IMG/VR virus record: IMGVR_UViG_3300033273_000548
Span: 1-54,863 of that record
DNA length: 54,863 nt
Direction: 5' to 3' (one strand)
From: a virus
This document shows positions 38,285-45,991 of this stretch, one piece after another. The notes under the pieces are model-generated. The model was not told the origin of the DNA. It did not search any database and saw only the letters and a program-made list of their open reading frames with translations. The stretch's first letter is position 1. The number at the start of each line of letters is the position of its first letter. The position numbers were made by a program, and so were the translations under genes.

Positions 38285-38868
38285 TTGAACAACGACATCT
38301 CCTTTAAATTTGGGTAATTCCTGGCCGTCCATTTTTTGGCCGGAGATTTTTTCCGACATTTTAGTAATTCAATACCGGTTTTCGCCAGCTCAGGCGTCAT
38401 GTAGTAATGGTAACCAATACTAGTTATGTCTTGTTCAGCCCATGGACGAGTAAGATCACGACCATCGTAAGACATTTTCTTTAACGCATCACGATCATCC
38501 CTATCTTCCAAGAGGATCATACCTCCACGACCAAGATTCAAATGTTTTTTGAACTGAAAACTCAAACAAGTAAACGAACCTCGTTCATAAACACCCTCTC
38601 CCCACAATACAGCACCATCAATGATGTTTGAATTATGAATACGATATGAATCTTCCCATTCTTCATCACGCCAGGACCAATCTAAACCTAACTTCATAAA
38701 GGTCATTGGTATAGAAACGTAAGTTCTTGATGGTATGGAAATGTTATTATCACCAGTATGTCGTAGACACAACTCAATTGCATGGGTACAACAGTCCGTA
38801 GCAACTGCATATGGAGAACCGAAGAACTCTGCAACCTGTGATTCAAATTCAGTAACGTACTCAAACAT
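38281..38868 (-). CDS. Short DegT/DnrJ/EryC1/StrS-type aminotransferase, 195 aa
   Basis: Recognisable PLP-fold parts: an N-terminal FESQVAEFFGSPYAVATDCC with a THAIELCLR helix, SIPSRTYVSIP, and the cofactor-lysine region SFQFKKHLNLGRGG (Lys108 the likely Schiff-base residue). Normal DegT enzymes have about 370 aa; the C-terminal domain is missing here, although the frame is intact and the gene overlaps tidy neighbours. It may be a minimal enzyme, a dimer relying on a partner, or a sugar-binding remnant. The family makes amino sugars and aminocyclitols. Confidence 0.8.
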   Translation of the reverse strand: MFEYVTEFESQVAEFFGSPYAVATDCCTHAIELCLRHTGDNNISIPSRTYVSIPMTFMKLGLDWSWRDEEWEDSYRIHNSNIIDGAVLWGEGVYERGSFTCLSFQFKKHLNLGRGGMILLEDRDDRDALKKMSYDGRDLTRPWAEQDITSIGYHYYMTPELAKTGIELLKCRKKSPAKKWTARNYPNLKEMSLFK

Positions 38869-39747
38869 TCAGGAACCTTCCGTGGATTTATCTGGACCAA
38901 CAAAAAATTGAGATGTCCTATTCATTAAGAATTTATCATTTAGTTTACCATAAACAAAAAATTCTTCAAGAGTATACTCGTCTCTCAATTCAGTCCACCA
39001 TTTTTGACAACACTTATATGAAAATTGTAAGTCAAGCCTTTCCTCTTTTCTATTGATGTTTTGTGCATAACTACCCATATCCTGATTGATTGAAATCAGA
39101 GGCAAGCAATAGGTCTTTCCATTGTGTCCAAGAAAATAATCAACAGTAAGATTTGGACCTCTTGTTTCTGTAGGGGATGCCAAGTAGTTACAAATTCTTT
39201 GAGAGAGGTCAAACCTACCCTCTTTACAATGCAGGGACACTATCTTCTCAGCATATCTTCTATTAATTAATGATGCACCAGTACTGTGACCAGACAGTAT
39301 TGGATGCAGAAAACAAGGATAGACGTATGGATTTTCATAACTAATTTGAATACAGTCCCAATCATATGGGATTCTATTCATCAAATATTCCCAGTCAAAA
39401 TGCCAATATTCTATGAAACTAAGATCATAGTCATCTTCCATGAGTAGAAGATACTTTTCACTGGTTGTTTCTAACCAATTCTTTATGATCGTTAAGTAAG
39501 AAATAGCAATACTAATATCGGTAATGTGACCATCCCTTGTCTTACAGTCATCAAATGGATTAACAATTACCAAGTCTTTCCATTCTTCATATGTGGAAAG
39601 TTGATACTTAGAACCAGAACACTTAGTATAGTCTTTGATTCCCCAGTAATCGTATTGAGTTTCAGTATACTCTACTTTATCTGGACGTTCATCTAGAGTT
39701 AGTAGTCTAATGGGAGGGAATCCTTTTAATTTATCTTTTAAATTCAT
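38869..39747 (-). CDS. GT25-like glycosyltransferase paralogue B, 292 aa
   Basis: Starts MNLKDKLKGFPPIRLLTLDE, has the metal site LLLMEDDYDLSFIEYWHFDW and the loop SGHSTGASLINRRYAEKI, and ends with FFVYGKLNDK. It is most like paralogue C next to it, a recent duplication. It abuts DegT (0-1 bp) and overlaps C by 4 bp. Confidence 0.8.
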   Translation of the reverse strand: MNLKDKLKGFPPIRLLTLDERPDKVEYTETQYDYWGIKDYTKCSGSKYQLSTYEEWKDLVIVNPFDDCKTRDGHITDISIAISYLTIIKNWLETTSEKYLLLMEDDYDLSFIEYWHFDWEYLMNRIPYDWDCIQISYENPYVYPCFLHPILSGHSTGASLINRRYAEKIVSLHCKEGRFDLSQRICNYLASPTETRGPNLTVDYFLGHNGKTYCLPLISINQDMGSYAQNINRKEERLDLQFSYKCCQKWWTELRDEYTLEEFFVYGKLNDKFLMNRTSQFFVGPDKSTEGS

Positions 39748-40592
39748 TCGAAATCCCTCGGTGTTATTATTTTATCATTTGGTTTTCCATAAGTAAAGAA
39801 TTCTTCCAACGTATACTGATCTCTAAGTTCTTCCCACCATTTCTTATATGCTTTATAAGAAAACTCCAGATCTTTTCTTTCTTTTTGTCTATCAATATTC
39901 TGAGCCCAACTTCCTAGATTCTGATTAACAGAAATCAAAGGTAAACAATAGGTCTTTCCATTGTGACCAAGAAAATAATCTGTAGTGAAATTGGGCATCT
40001 TCAATCCAGCATAAGACCATTTATAATTGGAATGTTGTTGAGAAAGATCAAACTTACCGTCCTTATAGTGCAAGTCTATAATCTTTTCTGCATATCTCCT
40101 ATTAATTAGTGATGCACCTGTATCATGTCCAGATAGAATTGGATGAAGAAAACAAGGAACCATCTTCTCATTTTCAAAACTCATTTGAATACAGTCCCAA
40201 TCATAAGGAATGTTATTCATGAGATATTCCCAATCGAAGTGCCAATGTTCGATAAAACTTAGATCATAATCATCCTCCATGATGATTACATAAGGATCAC
40301 TACTTGTCTCCAACCAGTTCTTGATGTTTACCAGGTGAGCAACAGTTATAGAAAGTTCTGCAATGTGCCAGTTCTTTCTCTTGTATCCTTCAGGAAAAGG
40401 ATTCAAGACAACTAGATCTTTCCAATAATCTTCATAAGTTGAGAGTTGATACTTGGATCCAGAAACTACAGTGTAGTCTTTGATTCCCCAGTAATCATAT
40501 TGAGTCTCCGCATACTCTCTCTTGTCTGGTCTTTCATCAATAGTTGCCAGAATAATTGGAGGAAGTCCTTTGAGTTTATCTTTTAGATTCAT
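39744..40592 (-). CDS. GT25-like glycosyltransferase paralogue C, 282 aa
   Basis: Near-twin of B: MNLKDKLKGLPPIILATIDE, IIMEDDYDLSFIEHWHFDWE, SGHDTGASLINRRYAEKI, TYCLPLISVNQNLGSWAQN, FFTYGKPNDK. B and C differ mostly between residues 165 and 200. Overlaps D by 17 bp. Confidence 0.8.
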   Translation of the reverse strand: MNLKDKLKGLPPIILATIDERPDKREYAETQYDYWGIKDYTVVSGSKYQLSTYEDYWKDLVVLNPFPEGYKRKNWHIAELSITVAHLVNIKNWLETSSDPYVIIMEDDYDLSFIEHWHFDWEYLMNNIPYDWDCIQMSFENEKMVPCFLHPILSGHDTGASLINRRYAEKIIDLHYKDGKFDLSQQHSNYKWSYAGLKMPNFTTDYFLGHNGKTYCLPLISVNQNLGSWAQNIDRQKERKDLEFSYKAYKKWWEELRDQYTLEEFFTYGKPNDKIITPRDFE

Positions 40593-41391
40593 GATTAACT
40601 TTCAATATCAATTGTTTTCTTTTGGGCGAATTCAAATAAAAGATATCATCCAAGGTGTATTGTGATGATTTAGTTTTCCACCAAGAGAGAACTAATTTAT
40701 CACAGGTCTTAGACATAACATTTACATTTCCATTTCTAAGACCATCACTTATAAAATTATAGTTAGTAGTAAAAACTGGTATGGAATAAGTGACTCCTAT
40801 CTGGTATAGAACAAAATCTACAGACTGGTAGTGATAGTCTGGCCAATTTTTATTGTATCCATAGTTGGAATATAATTTAAATTTACCATTCTCGCAGTGA
40901 AGTTTAATCAATTTCTCTGCGTAAGATCTATTGATCAACACACATCCTGTAGAATGATTATTGTGTGTCCACTTGGAAAGATTCATCTTAATGAAGTTCT
41001 CACCAATAATATGTAACTGAACGCACTCCCAATTACAAGGCAAACTATCGAGTAAAGTTTTCCAGTCAAAGTTCCAATACTCAACAGTATCAAAACATAA
41101 ATCGTCCTCAACTATCAGACAAGTCTCGGACTCATTAGAATTATACCAATCAATTATACCATGAATCCTATCTATCAGTGTAGCAAGAAACCACACTTCT
41201 GTACGAAGTTTATCTGTTATGACTTTTGGATTCCATTCTTCGTAGTTCTCTACAGAATATCTCGAAGAGTTGACTCTATGATAGTTAGTTATTCCATAGT
41301 CGGAGAACTGTTTCTCTATGTGTTCTCTCCGATCTATTCTGTGATCTAGATTGAAATAATATACTGGCGGAAGACCATCTAACTTGGTCAT
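40576..41391 (-). CDS. GT25-like glycosyltransferase paralogue D, 271 aa
   Basis: VYYFNLDHRIDRREHIEKQF start, metal site LIVEDDLCFDTVEYWNFDWK, loop HSTGCVLINRSYAEKL, late IFYLNSPKRK in place of the YGKPND ending. Closer to A than to B/C. Overlaps E by 4 bp (ATGA). Confidence 0.8.
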   Translation of the reverse strand: MTKLDGLPPVYYFNLDHRIDRREHIEKQFSDYGITNYHRVNSSRYSVENYEEWNPKVITDKLRTEVWFLATLIDRIHGIIDWYNSNESETCLIVEDDLCFDTVEYWNFDWKTLLDSLPCNWECVQLHIIGENFIKMNLSKWTHNNHSTGCVLINRSYAEKLIKLHCENGKFKLYSNYGYNKNWPDYHYQSVDFVLYQIGVTYSIPVFTTNYNFISDGLRNGNVNVMSKTCDKLVLSWWKTKSSQYTLDDIFYLNSPKRKQLILKVNHESKR

Positions 41392-42182
41392 ATTCTCACA
41401 AATTCTACCATTTCACCATCATTTATCTTCCCATAAGAGAAAAAATCATCTAAAGAAAAATTATCTCTCTTATTTTGCCACCAATTATAGTAAATATCTC
41501 TACAGAGGAAATGATGTTTCTTCGGAACTTTATCCAGATAAGGATTCTGAGTTATCAACGGTATTTGATATGTTTTGCCAAGAAATGGAATAAAAGTATC
41601 TAGAGAAACAACCCTATAGTTATGGCTAAAATTACTATTTCCATACTTACGAATCAACAGGTACTTTTCTTTGACATAATGCAATTTAATTAATTTCTGA
41701 GCAAAATGTCTATTAATTAACATTGGCCCATAAAAACTTTCCTGATCTTTTGGATGCAAGAAAAATTTAATATATCTAGTAGATTCAAATCCAAGTTGAA
41801 TGCAGTCCCAATCATAAGGAATGGTCTTCATTAGATATTCCCAATCAAAATGCCAATAATCTATCAAATTTAAATCATAGTCATCTTCAAAAAGGATCAA
41901 ATATTTTTCATCAGTAGTATCTAACCAATATTTGATCATCTCTAAAGTAGAGAGAGTAATGGAAGCCGTTAATTTATGTGATCTCTTTCTAATAAGTTGT
42001 GGAAAATGCAAAATGTCTTTCCAACTATCATAGTCATCGACTAGGTACTTTGATGCAGAGAATCTCGTCACATTTGTGAGATTCCACTTATCAAATTGTT
42101 TTTCCATGTATCTTCTTCTATCTTTTTCTGAGTCTAGATTTAGATAGTAAATAGTTGGAATTCCTTTGAGTTTATCAGACAT
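41388..42182 (-). CDS. GT25-like glycosyltransferase paralogue E, 264 aa
   Basis: IYYLNLDSEKDRRRYMEKQF, metal site LILFEDDYDLNLIDYWHFDW, loop SFYGPMLINRHFAQKL, ending DFFSYGKINDGE. The E/F before DD is conserved and a functional enzyme is likely. It overlaps the double-oxygenase gene by 8 bp and completes the tandem array. Confidence 0.8.
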   Translation of the reverse strand: MSDKLKGIPTIYYLNLDSEKDRRRYMEKQFDKWNLTNVTRFSASKYLVDDYDSWKDILHFPQLIRKRSHKLTASITLSTLEMIKYWLDTTDEKYLILFEDDYDLNLIDYWHFDWEYLMKTIPYDWDCIQLGFESTRYIKFFLHPKDQESFYGPMLINRHFAQKLIKLHYVKEKYLLIRKYGNSNFSHNYRVVSLDTFIPFLGKTYQIPLITQNPYLDKVPKKHHFLCRDIYYNWWQNKRDNFSLDDFFSYGKINDGEMVEFVRI

Positions 42183-43347
42183 ACCAAGTAATAATAGAAT
42201 AACGAGTTCCTGAAGTTACTGGCATGACTTCGTGAGGGAACATAAAGTTTGAAGGGAACATCACGATAGATCCTTTACCACCTCTTATCATAATTTCTCT
42301 ATCAAAAAATGCAAACTCACCACCCTCATAGTTATCATTGAGTAAAAAAGAACAACTTACTGTTCTTTGTTCAGCCTTGAATGAATCTGTGTGTTGAGTA
42401 TAAAACTGACCTTCCTTATATCTCAACAAACCATAACCAGTATCAATCTCTGAAGCAACTTCCGAAAATAATTTTCTATATTCATTAATCGCAGTTGAAG
42501 CACAAACAAATAAATCCTCATCTATTTTTTTTCTTACTTCAAAATTTTTACTAATTATGATATCCTGTGAAATATTAATCGCATCGCAATTTCTTATATC
42601 AGTGTTGACATTACCACTACCTACACTAGTTTGTATCCAATCATCACTACTACAATATTCTTCCAATATTCTATCACACAGTTCTTCAGGAACTATATTT
42701 TCCATGGTAAAAATATAGTCTTCTAAACATTTACCACCAGAAGCAACCTGTTCTGTTTTTTCTGGAGGAGTCTCTTCTACAACTGGTTTTTCCTCAATAG
42801 GTTTAGTATTTTCTTGCAATTTATCAAAGTAAGCATAAGAACAATCTCCACGACTTCTAACGTAATGCAAAAATACCTGAGTGTAGTATTCTCCACCATA
42901 CTCTTCTCTCCAATGTGGAGCCTTCTTCCCAAGATAGACCATAGCATCTCCTGGGTTAAGATCCACCTTAACTTCTTTACCATTTGGCGTCTCAATCCAT
43001 ATAGGCCAAGACTGATCGCCATGAAGATGGAGAGTCAGTGAAATTTCGCAGGCATCTCTATCTGTATGCTTCTCTAATACGTTACCATTCTTATATGTTC
43101 TGGCATAAGAATAGGTGGGTAAGACAGTTTCACCGATCGCTGTAGAAACTTCAGGAGTTTTTTCGCAAAGAAGTTCTAGAAAGGGAATATAATTATAAGT
43201 AGAGAATGAATTTGGAACTTGTGGATCTCCACCTATATTGTTCTCTTTACAATACTCCGCAAACTCAAAGGAAAGTTTAGATGATCTTTCTTTTGAGATG
43301 AAGTCATGTAAGATGACATAATTGTTTTCTTCTAAAGTTTTTCTCAT
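42175..43347 (-). CDS. Two-domain 2OG-Fe(II) oxygenase fusion, 390 aa
   Basis: Two oxygenase domains with separate iron triads. Domain 1: His94-x-Asp96 (EKHTDRDA) and His145 (APHWREE). Domain 2, prolyl-4-hydroxylase-like: His319-x-Asp321 (QHTDSF), His372 (FPHEV) and Arg382 for 2-oxoglutarate. A Pro/Glu-rich linker (about 185-210) joins them. Both centres look intact. It is upstream of the GT25 array, so it may hydroxylate Pro/Lys or a sugar before glycosylation, as collagen-type hydroxylases and GT25 enzymes do in sequence. Confidence 0.85.
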   Translation of the reverse strand: MRKTLEENNYVILHDFISKERSSKLSFEFAEYCKENNIGGDPQVPNSFSTYNYIPFLELLCEKTPEVSTAIGETVLPTYSYARTYKNGNVLEKHTDRDACEISLTLHLHGDQSWPIWIETPNGKEVKVDLNPGDAMVYLGKKAPHWREEYGGEYYTQVFLHYVRSRGDCSYAYFDKLQENTKPIEEKPVVEETPPEKTEQVASGGKCLEDYIFTMENIVPEELCDRILEEYCSSDDWIQTSVGSGNVNTDIRNCDAINISQDIIISKNFEVRKKIDEDLFVCASTAINEYRKLFSEVASEIDTGYGLLRYKEGQFYTQHTDSFKAEQRTVSCSFLLNDNYEGGEFAFFDREIMIRGGKGSIVMFPSNFMFPHEVMPVTSGTRYSIITWYV

Positions 43348-43362
43348 AATAAAAAATAAAAT

Positions 43363-43842
43363 TTAAATTTCTTTTAAAAGTTCCTCAATATCATAGAAAA
43401 GGTCATCCTCTCCTTCTTCAGCACTTGCCTCGGTATCTGTATCTACATCTTCCCCCTCTTCATCATCCTCTCTAGGAGTGTAGGATAAGTGTTCTCTATT
43501 AAAATCGAGGAACTGAGCTTGACGCAACTCTTCTTCTTGCTTTTTCCTTTGATCTTCTGCAATTCTTTCTTGTTCTATAAAAGATAGTTCTTGATCTCTC
43601 TTTTCTTGCCACTGACTAAGAGCCTTTGTAAAAACACAAAATCCATCTATACCAAAGACATTAGTTTGAAGTGGTTGTGCGGGTCCAACAAATTCGATCT
43701 CTCCCTCTTCAGTTTCATCATCCCAGTGAACTGCATGAATTGTTTTTTCTTCATAATCAGGAATCCAAGATAAATCAATATTAAAATAAGCAACACCATC
43801 AACGGCTACAACAGAATCTGAAGGAATAATTGTTACTTTCAT
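43363..43842 (-). CDS. Tail-fibre-associated conserved protein, 159 aa
   Basis: Begins MKVTIIPSDSVVAVDGVAYF, a beta-domain opening common to phage proteins next to fibre genes, with IHAVHWDDETEEGEIEF following; the second half is a charged coiled coil and a very acidic tail (EDDEEGEDVDTDTEASAEE). Similar proteins accompany tail fibres and may be assembly chaperones; that role is inference. It is 1 bp from the next gene upstream. Confidence 0.7.
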   Translation of the reverse strand: MKVTIIPSDSVVAVDGVAYFNIDLSWIPDYEEKTIHAVHWDDETEEGEIEFVGPAQPLQTNVFGIDGFCVFTKALSQWQEKRDQELSFIEQERIAEDQRKKQEEELRQAQFLDFNREHLSYTPREDDEEGEDVDTDTEASAEEGEDDLFYDIEELLKEI

Positions 43843-43843
43843 T

Positions 43844-44197
43844 TTATTCTCCTGAATTTGATTGTGGTAGAGTATTAGTATTTGTACTAGTTAGAGAAGT
43901 TACATTAACTGGCATAATGCCACTCTGTTGAAGGCCTTCAATATATAGTTGTCTGTTCTCAGTATTGGATTTCACAACTTCATTTCTAAAAGATTCAACA
44001 GCAGCACCAGTTTGTCGTTGTTGTTGAGAGTTTTCAATTGTCAACATGGGCATCCAAGAAACGGCACAAGCCCAATGGTCAACGTCTTGTCCCGTATTAG
44101 GATCCATTCCTCTAACATGCATATACCAAGAACACTTGTGTTCTACGCAATCTTTTTTAATTAGAGGACAAAAATTTCCAGATTGATTTTTTTTCAT
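43844..44197 (-). CDS. Conserved Cys-rich protein near fibre genes, 117 aa
   Basis: N-terminal FCPLIKKDCVEHKCSWYMHV followed by HWACAVSWMP gives four cysteines that could hold a metal (zinc or iron-sulfur). The following IENSQQQRQTGAAVESFRNE helix is a widely shared phage motif. Low-complexity Thr/Asn/Ser tail. It often sits beside fibre genes in marine phages. Function unknown. Confidence 0.75.
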   Translation of the reverse strand: MKKNQSGNFCPLIKKDCVEHKCSWYMHVRGMDPNTGQDVDHWACAVSWMPMLTIENSQQQRQTGAAVESFRNEVVKSNTENRQLYIEGLQQSGIMPVNVTSLTSTNTNTLPQSNSGE

Positions 44198-44219
44198 ATG
44201 ACAAACAATAATATTTTGT

Positions 44220-44228
44220 ATTATACCA
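44220..44228 (-). promoter_or_regulatory. Extended -10 promoter TGGTATAAT
   Basis: Minus-strand TGGTATAAT lies 22 bp before the ATG at 44197. There is no good -35 box at 17 bp (GTGTAG), but the TGn extension can replace it. It may drive the Cys-rich, acidic and oxygenase/GT25 genes down to 35941. Confidence 0.55.
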
Positions 44229-44232
44229 CAGA

Positions 44233-44751
44233 TTAACTGAAACTACACACGATAACATCCATGTACAAGATTCTCATATCAAAGGATCCAGTGAAATTAC
44301 AAGTACCAGCCCATGGGTGACTATGAGCATTGCCGCCAGTTGACTGATTGCCGGTGGAGGTGGAATTACGACTCCATCCACCGCCATACTGAACATCACC
44401 TCCTCCAGTATAACTCAACGTAACAGCAGGACTACTGTGTTCATGATAAGGAATTTGAGGATTTGTCAAAGTATGATTACCGGCAATACCTGTCATTGGA
44501 ACACTTGGTTGAGAAACTGGTCGAAGGGATGTTGGAAATATACCACTGAATGTAGTAGTACCTCCTGTTCCGCCGCCAGTTCCACTTACAACTCTAAGTG
44601 CTTTATCATTATTGGCGGTTGATTTAACCCAACCAGTAGGAGCATTTGCTTGATAAAAAACAGATACAGAATTTTGTGGAACAATTCCATACTTAGACCC
44701 TAGAGTAGAGGCATCACTAAATGTTATTCCAGAAGATGTTAAAGTAGCCAT
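44233..44751 (-). CDS. Short tail-fibre tip protein, 172 aa
   Basis: It opens MATLTSSGITFSDASTLGSK. Then come the T4-gp12-like collar words VFYQANAPTGWVKSTANNDK and ALRVVSGTGGGTGGTT, then His-x-x-His pairs (PYHEHSS and HSHPWAG) of the type that bind iron in trimeric fibre heads. Late promoter at 44786. It is paralogous to 44789-45382 and probably recognises the host surface. Confidence 0.8.
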   Translation of the reverse strand: MATLTSSGITFSDASTLGSKYGIVPQNSVSVFYQANAPTGWVKSTANNDKALRVVSGTGGGTGGTTTFSGIFPTSLRPVSQPSVPMTGIAGNHTLTNPQIPYHEHSSPAVTLSYTGGGDVQYGGGWSRNSTSTGNQSTGGNAHSHPWAGTCNFTGSFDMRILYMDVIVCSFS

Positions 44752-44785
44752 ATTCTATATAATTTAGACAACCGTATTGTTGAAG

Positions 44786-44793
44786 TATTTATC
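44786..44793 (-). promoter_or_regulatory. T4-late-type promoter GATAAATA
   Basis: Minus-strand GATAAATA with 34 bp to the ATG at 44751, the same distance as at 45417 and 2654. It overlaps the stop region of the upstream fibre paralogue. Confidence 0.75.
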
Positions 44794-45382
44794 CATCGAA
44801 AGTACAGACAAGAACATCAATGTATTGAACTCCTGTGGTAAATGGGGTGGAAAGGGGTCCACTACCAGAAACTGGGTGCTTATGACCATAGCCTGCAGGT
44901 GAGGTGGGTCCATAAGTACTTGATGGATAAGATCGTTGAAATCCTCCATTATTCCCATAGTTAGCAGCTCTTCCAACATCGCCGCCGTTCCAATAATTAA
45001 AACTTCCATCTGGGTTATAAACTGCAGGAACTGCTGATAGAGTTATTCCGGCAGTGGGATGTGAGTGGAACGGCATTTCAGTGTTACCTGTTCCACCCTC
45101 ACCCAATTTATAAAGTCCAGTTTCGTCAGTAGTAGTTAAAGTTCCTTGATAAAGAAATGCGTCTCTTAAAACAGTTGAAAATGCAGTATAACCACCCGAA
45201 GATCCACCAGATCCAGAAACAACTCTTAGTGCTTTATCATTATGAACTTGTTTAGTCCATCCTGTAGGCGCTGAGGCTTGGTAGAAAATCCAGCTTGTAT
45301 TTGATTGGAAAATCCAAGTTCTTGTATCTATCGTGGTAGTGTCATTAAATTGGATTCCAGTTGGTGTTAATTTTGTTGCCAT
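44789..45382 (-). CDS. Short tail-fibre tip protein, 197 aa
   Basis: MATKLTPTGIQFNDTTTIDT start, then IFYQASAPTGWTKQVHNDKA and LRVVSGSGGSSGG as in the neighbouring 172-aa protein and T4 gp12; His pairs in PFHSHPT and GYGHKHPV. The C-terminal ending QYIDVLVCTFDG matches ILYMDVIVCSFS of its paralogue. The middle differs, as expected for receptor binding. Confidence 0.8.
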   Translation of the reverse strand: MATKLTPTGIQFNDTTTIDTRTWIFQSNTSWIFYQASAPTGWTKQVHNDKALRVVSGSGGSSGGYTAFSTVLRDAFLYQGTLTTTDETGLYKLGEGGTGNTEMPFHSHPTAGITLSAVPAVYNPDGSFNYWNGGDVGRAANYGNNGGFQRSYPSSTYGPTSPAGYGHKHPVSGSGPLSTPFTTGVQYIDVLVCTFDG

Positions 45383-45416
45383 AACCTACTTATGGATATT
45401 AATCATACCTTTTGAG

Positions 45417-45424
45417 TATTTATA
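45417..45424 (-). promoter_or_regulatory. T4-late promoter TATAAATA
   Basis: A perfect late octamer on the minus strand, 34 bp before the ATG at 45382. Confidence 0.85.
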
Positions 45425-45426
45425 AC

Positions 45427-45609
45427 TCAACATTGCTCCCGTTTGTTGAACTTCTTACGACACTTCTTCACTTCCTTCATCTCCTCTTTAATCATCTGGT
45501 AAGCATCCTCAGCCTTGATTCTACCACCAAGTTCCATGGCACAGATAATTTCAACTCTAGTTCCAAAGTGTTTCAGTGCTTCTTCAAAGCAATTTAGTTC
45601 TTCATACAT
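45427..45609 (-). CDS. Small charged helical protein, 60 aa
   Basis: MYEELNCFEEALKHFGTRVE, GGRIKAEDAYQMIKEEMKEV, and a basic Cys-containing end. Overlaps the coiled-coil gene by 8 bp. Belongs to the three-gene operon from 45963. Function unknown. Confidence 0.6.
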   Translation of the reverse strand: MYEELNCFEEALKHFGTRVEIICAMELGGRIKAEDAYQMIKEEMKEVKKCRKKFNKREQC

Positions 45610-45811
45610 CGATTTTATTCTCTGCTAGGATATCTATACGAGCATCAAGAGAGTTCCATGCCTCATACAAAGCATTACTTTGAGATACGTTTTCTTCTTC
45701 CAACACTTTGACTCGATTTTCAAGTTCTTCCAATCTTTCAAGAATAGAATTTATTGGTGGTTCTTCCTTAACTCCCCACTTTTCAAAGAACCAATAAGGA
45801 TTGGTCTTCAT
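45602..45811 (-). CDS. Small coiled-coil protein, 69 aa
   Basis: PYWFFEKWG start, then a heptad-rich segment (SILERLEELENRVKVLEEEN) predicting a coiled-coil oligomer. It overlaps neighbours by 4 and 8 bp. It might be a scaffold for a small complex; function unknown. Confidence 0.65.
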   Translation of the reverse strand: MKTNPYWFFEKWGVKEEPPINSILERLEELENRVKVLEEENVSQSNALYEAWNSLDARIDILAENKIDV

Positions 45812-45936
45812 TTTTTATCGTTGGTATTGTTTTCTGCTACAGTTCTCCAATATTTGGCAAGGGCTTGGGTAGTCTCCTTAGTCTCTTCCCACTCCCAAGT
45901 ATCACCAGATTTTACAACGAATGTTCTCTTAGTCAT
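45808..45936 (-). CDS. Small protein, 42 aa
   Basis: ATG at 45934-45936, TGA at 45808-45810 overlapping the next start as ATGA. Reads MTKRTFVVKSGDTWEWEETK and a YWRTVAENN helix. First gene after the promoter at 45963. Function unknown. Confidence 0.55.
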   Translation of the reverse strand: MTKRTFVVKSGDTWEWEETKETTQALAKYWRTVAENNTNDKK

Positions 45937-45962
45937 AGTTTTATTCGGTAAGTTCACCCCAC

Positions 45963-45991
45963 AGTATAACACAGGTTAGTGATTCTATCAA
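45963..45991 (-). promoter_or_regulatory. Sigma70-type promoter TTGATA-17-TGTTATACT
   Basis: Minus-strand TTGATA (45986-45991), 17-bp spacer, TATACT (45963-45968) preceded by TG, 27 bp before the ATG at 45936. The -35 overlaps the end of the radical-SAM gene. Confidence 0.7.

Noticed and set aside
38285-38359. N-terminal extension of the 166-aa oxygenase
   Set aside because: It would overlap the DegT gene by 79 bp, whereas the internal ATG forms the ATGA overlap used by neighbouring genes.
45427-45936. The three small genes next to the radical-SAM proteins as RiPP precursor peptides
   Set aside because: They are helical or coiled-coil proteins without a Cys/Ser/Thr-rich core or leader-cleavage motif, and are in a different transcript; not enough support.
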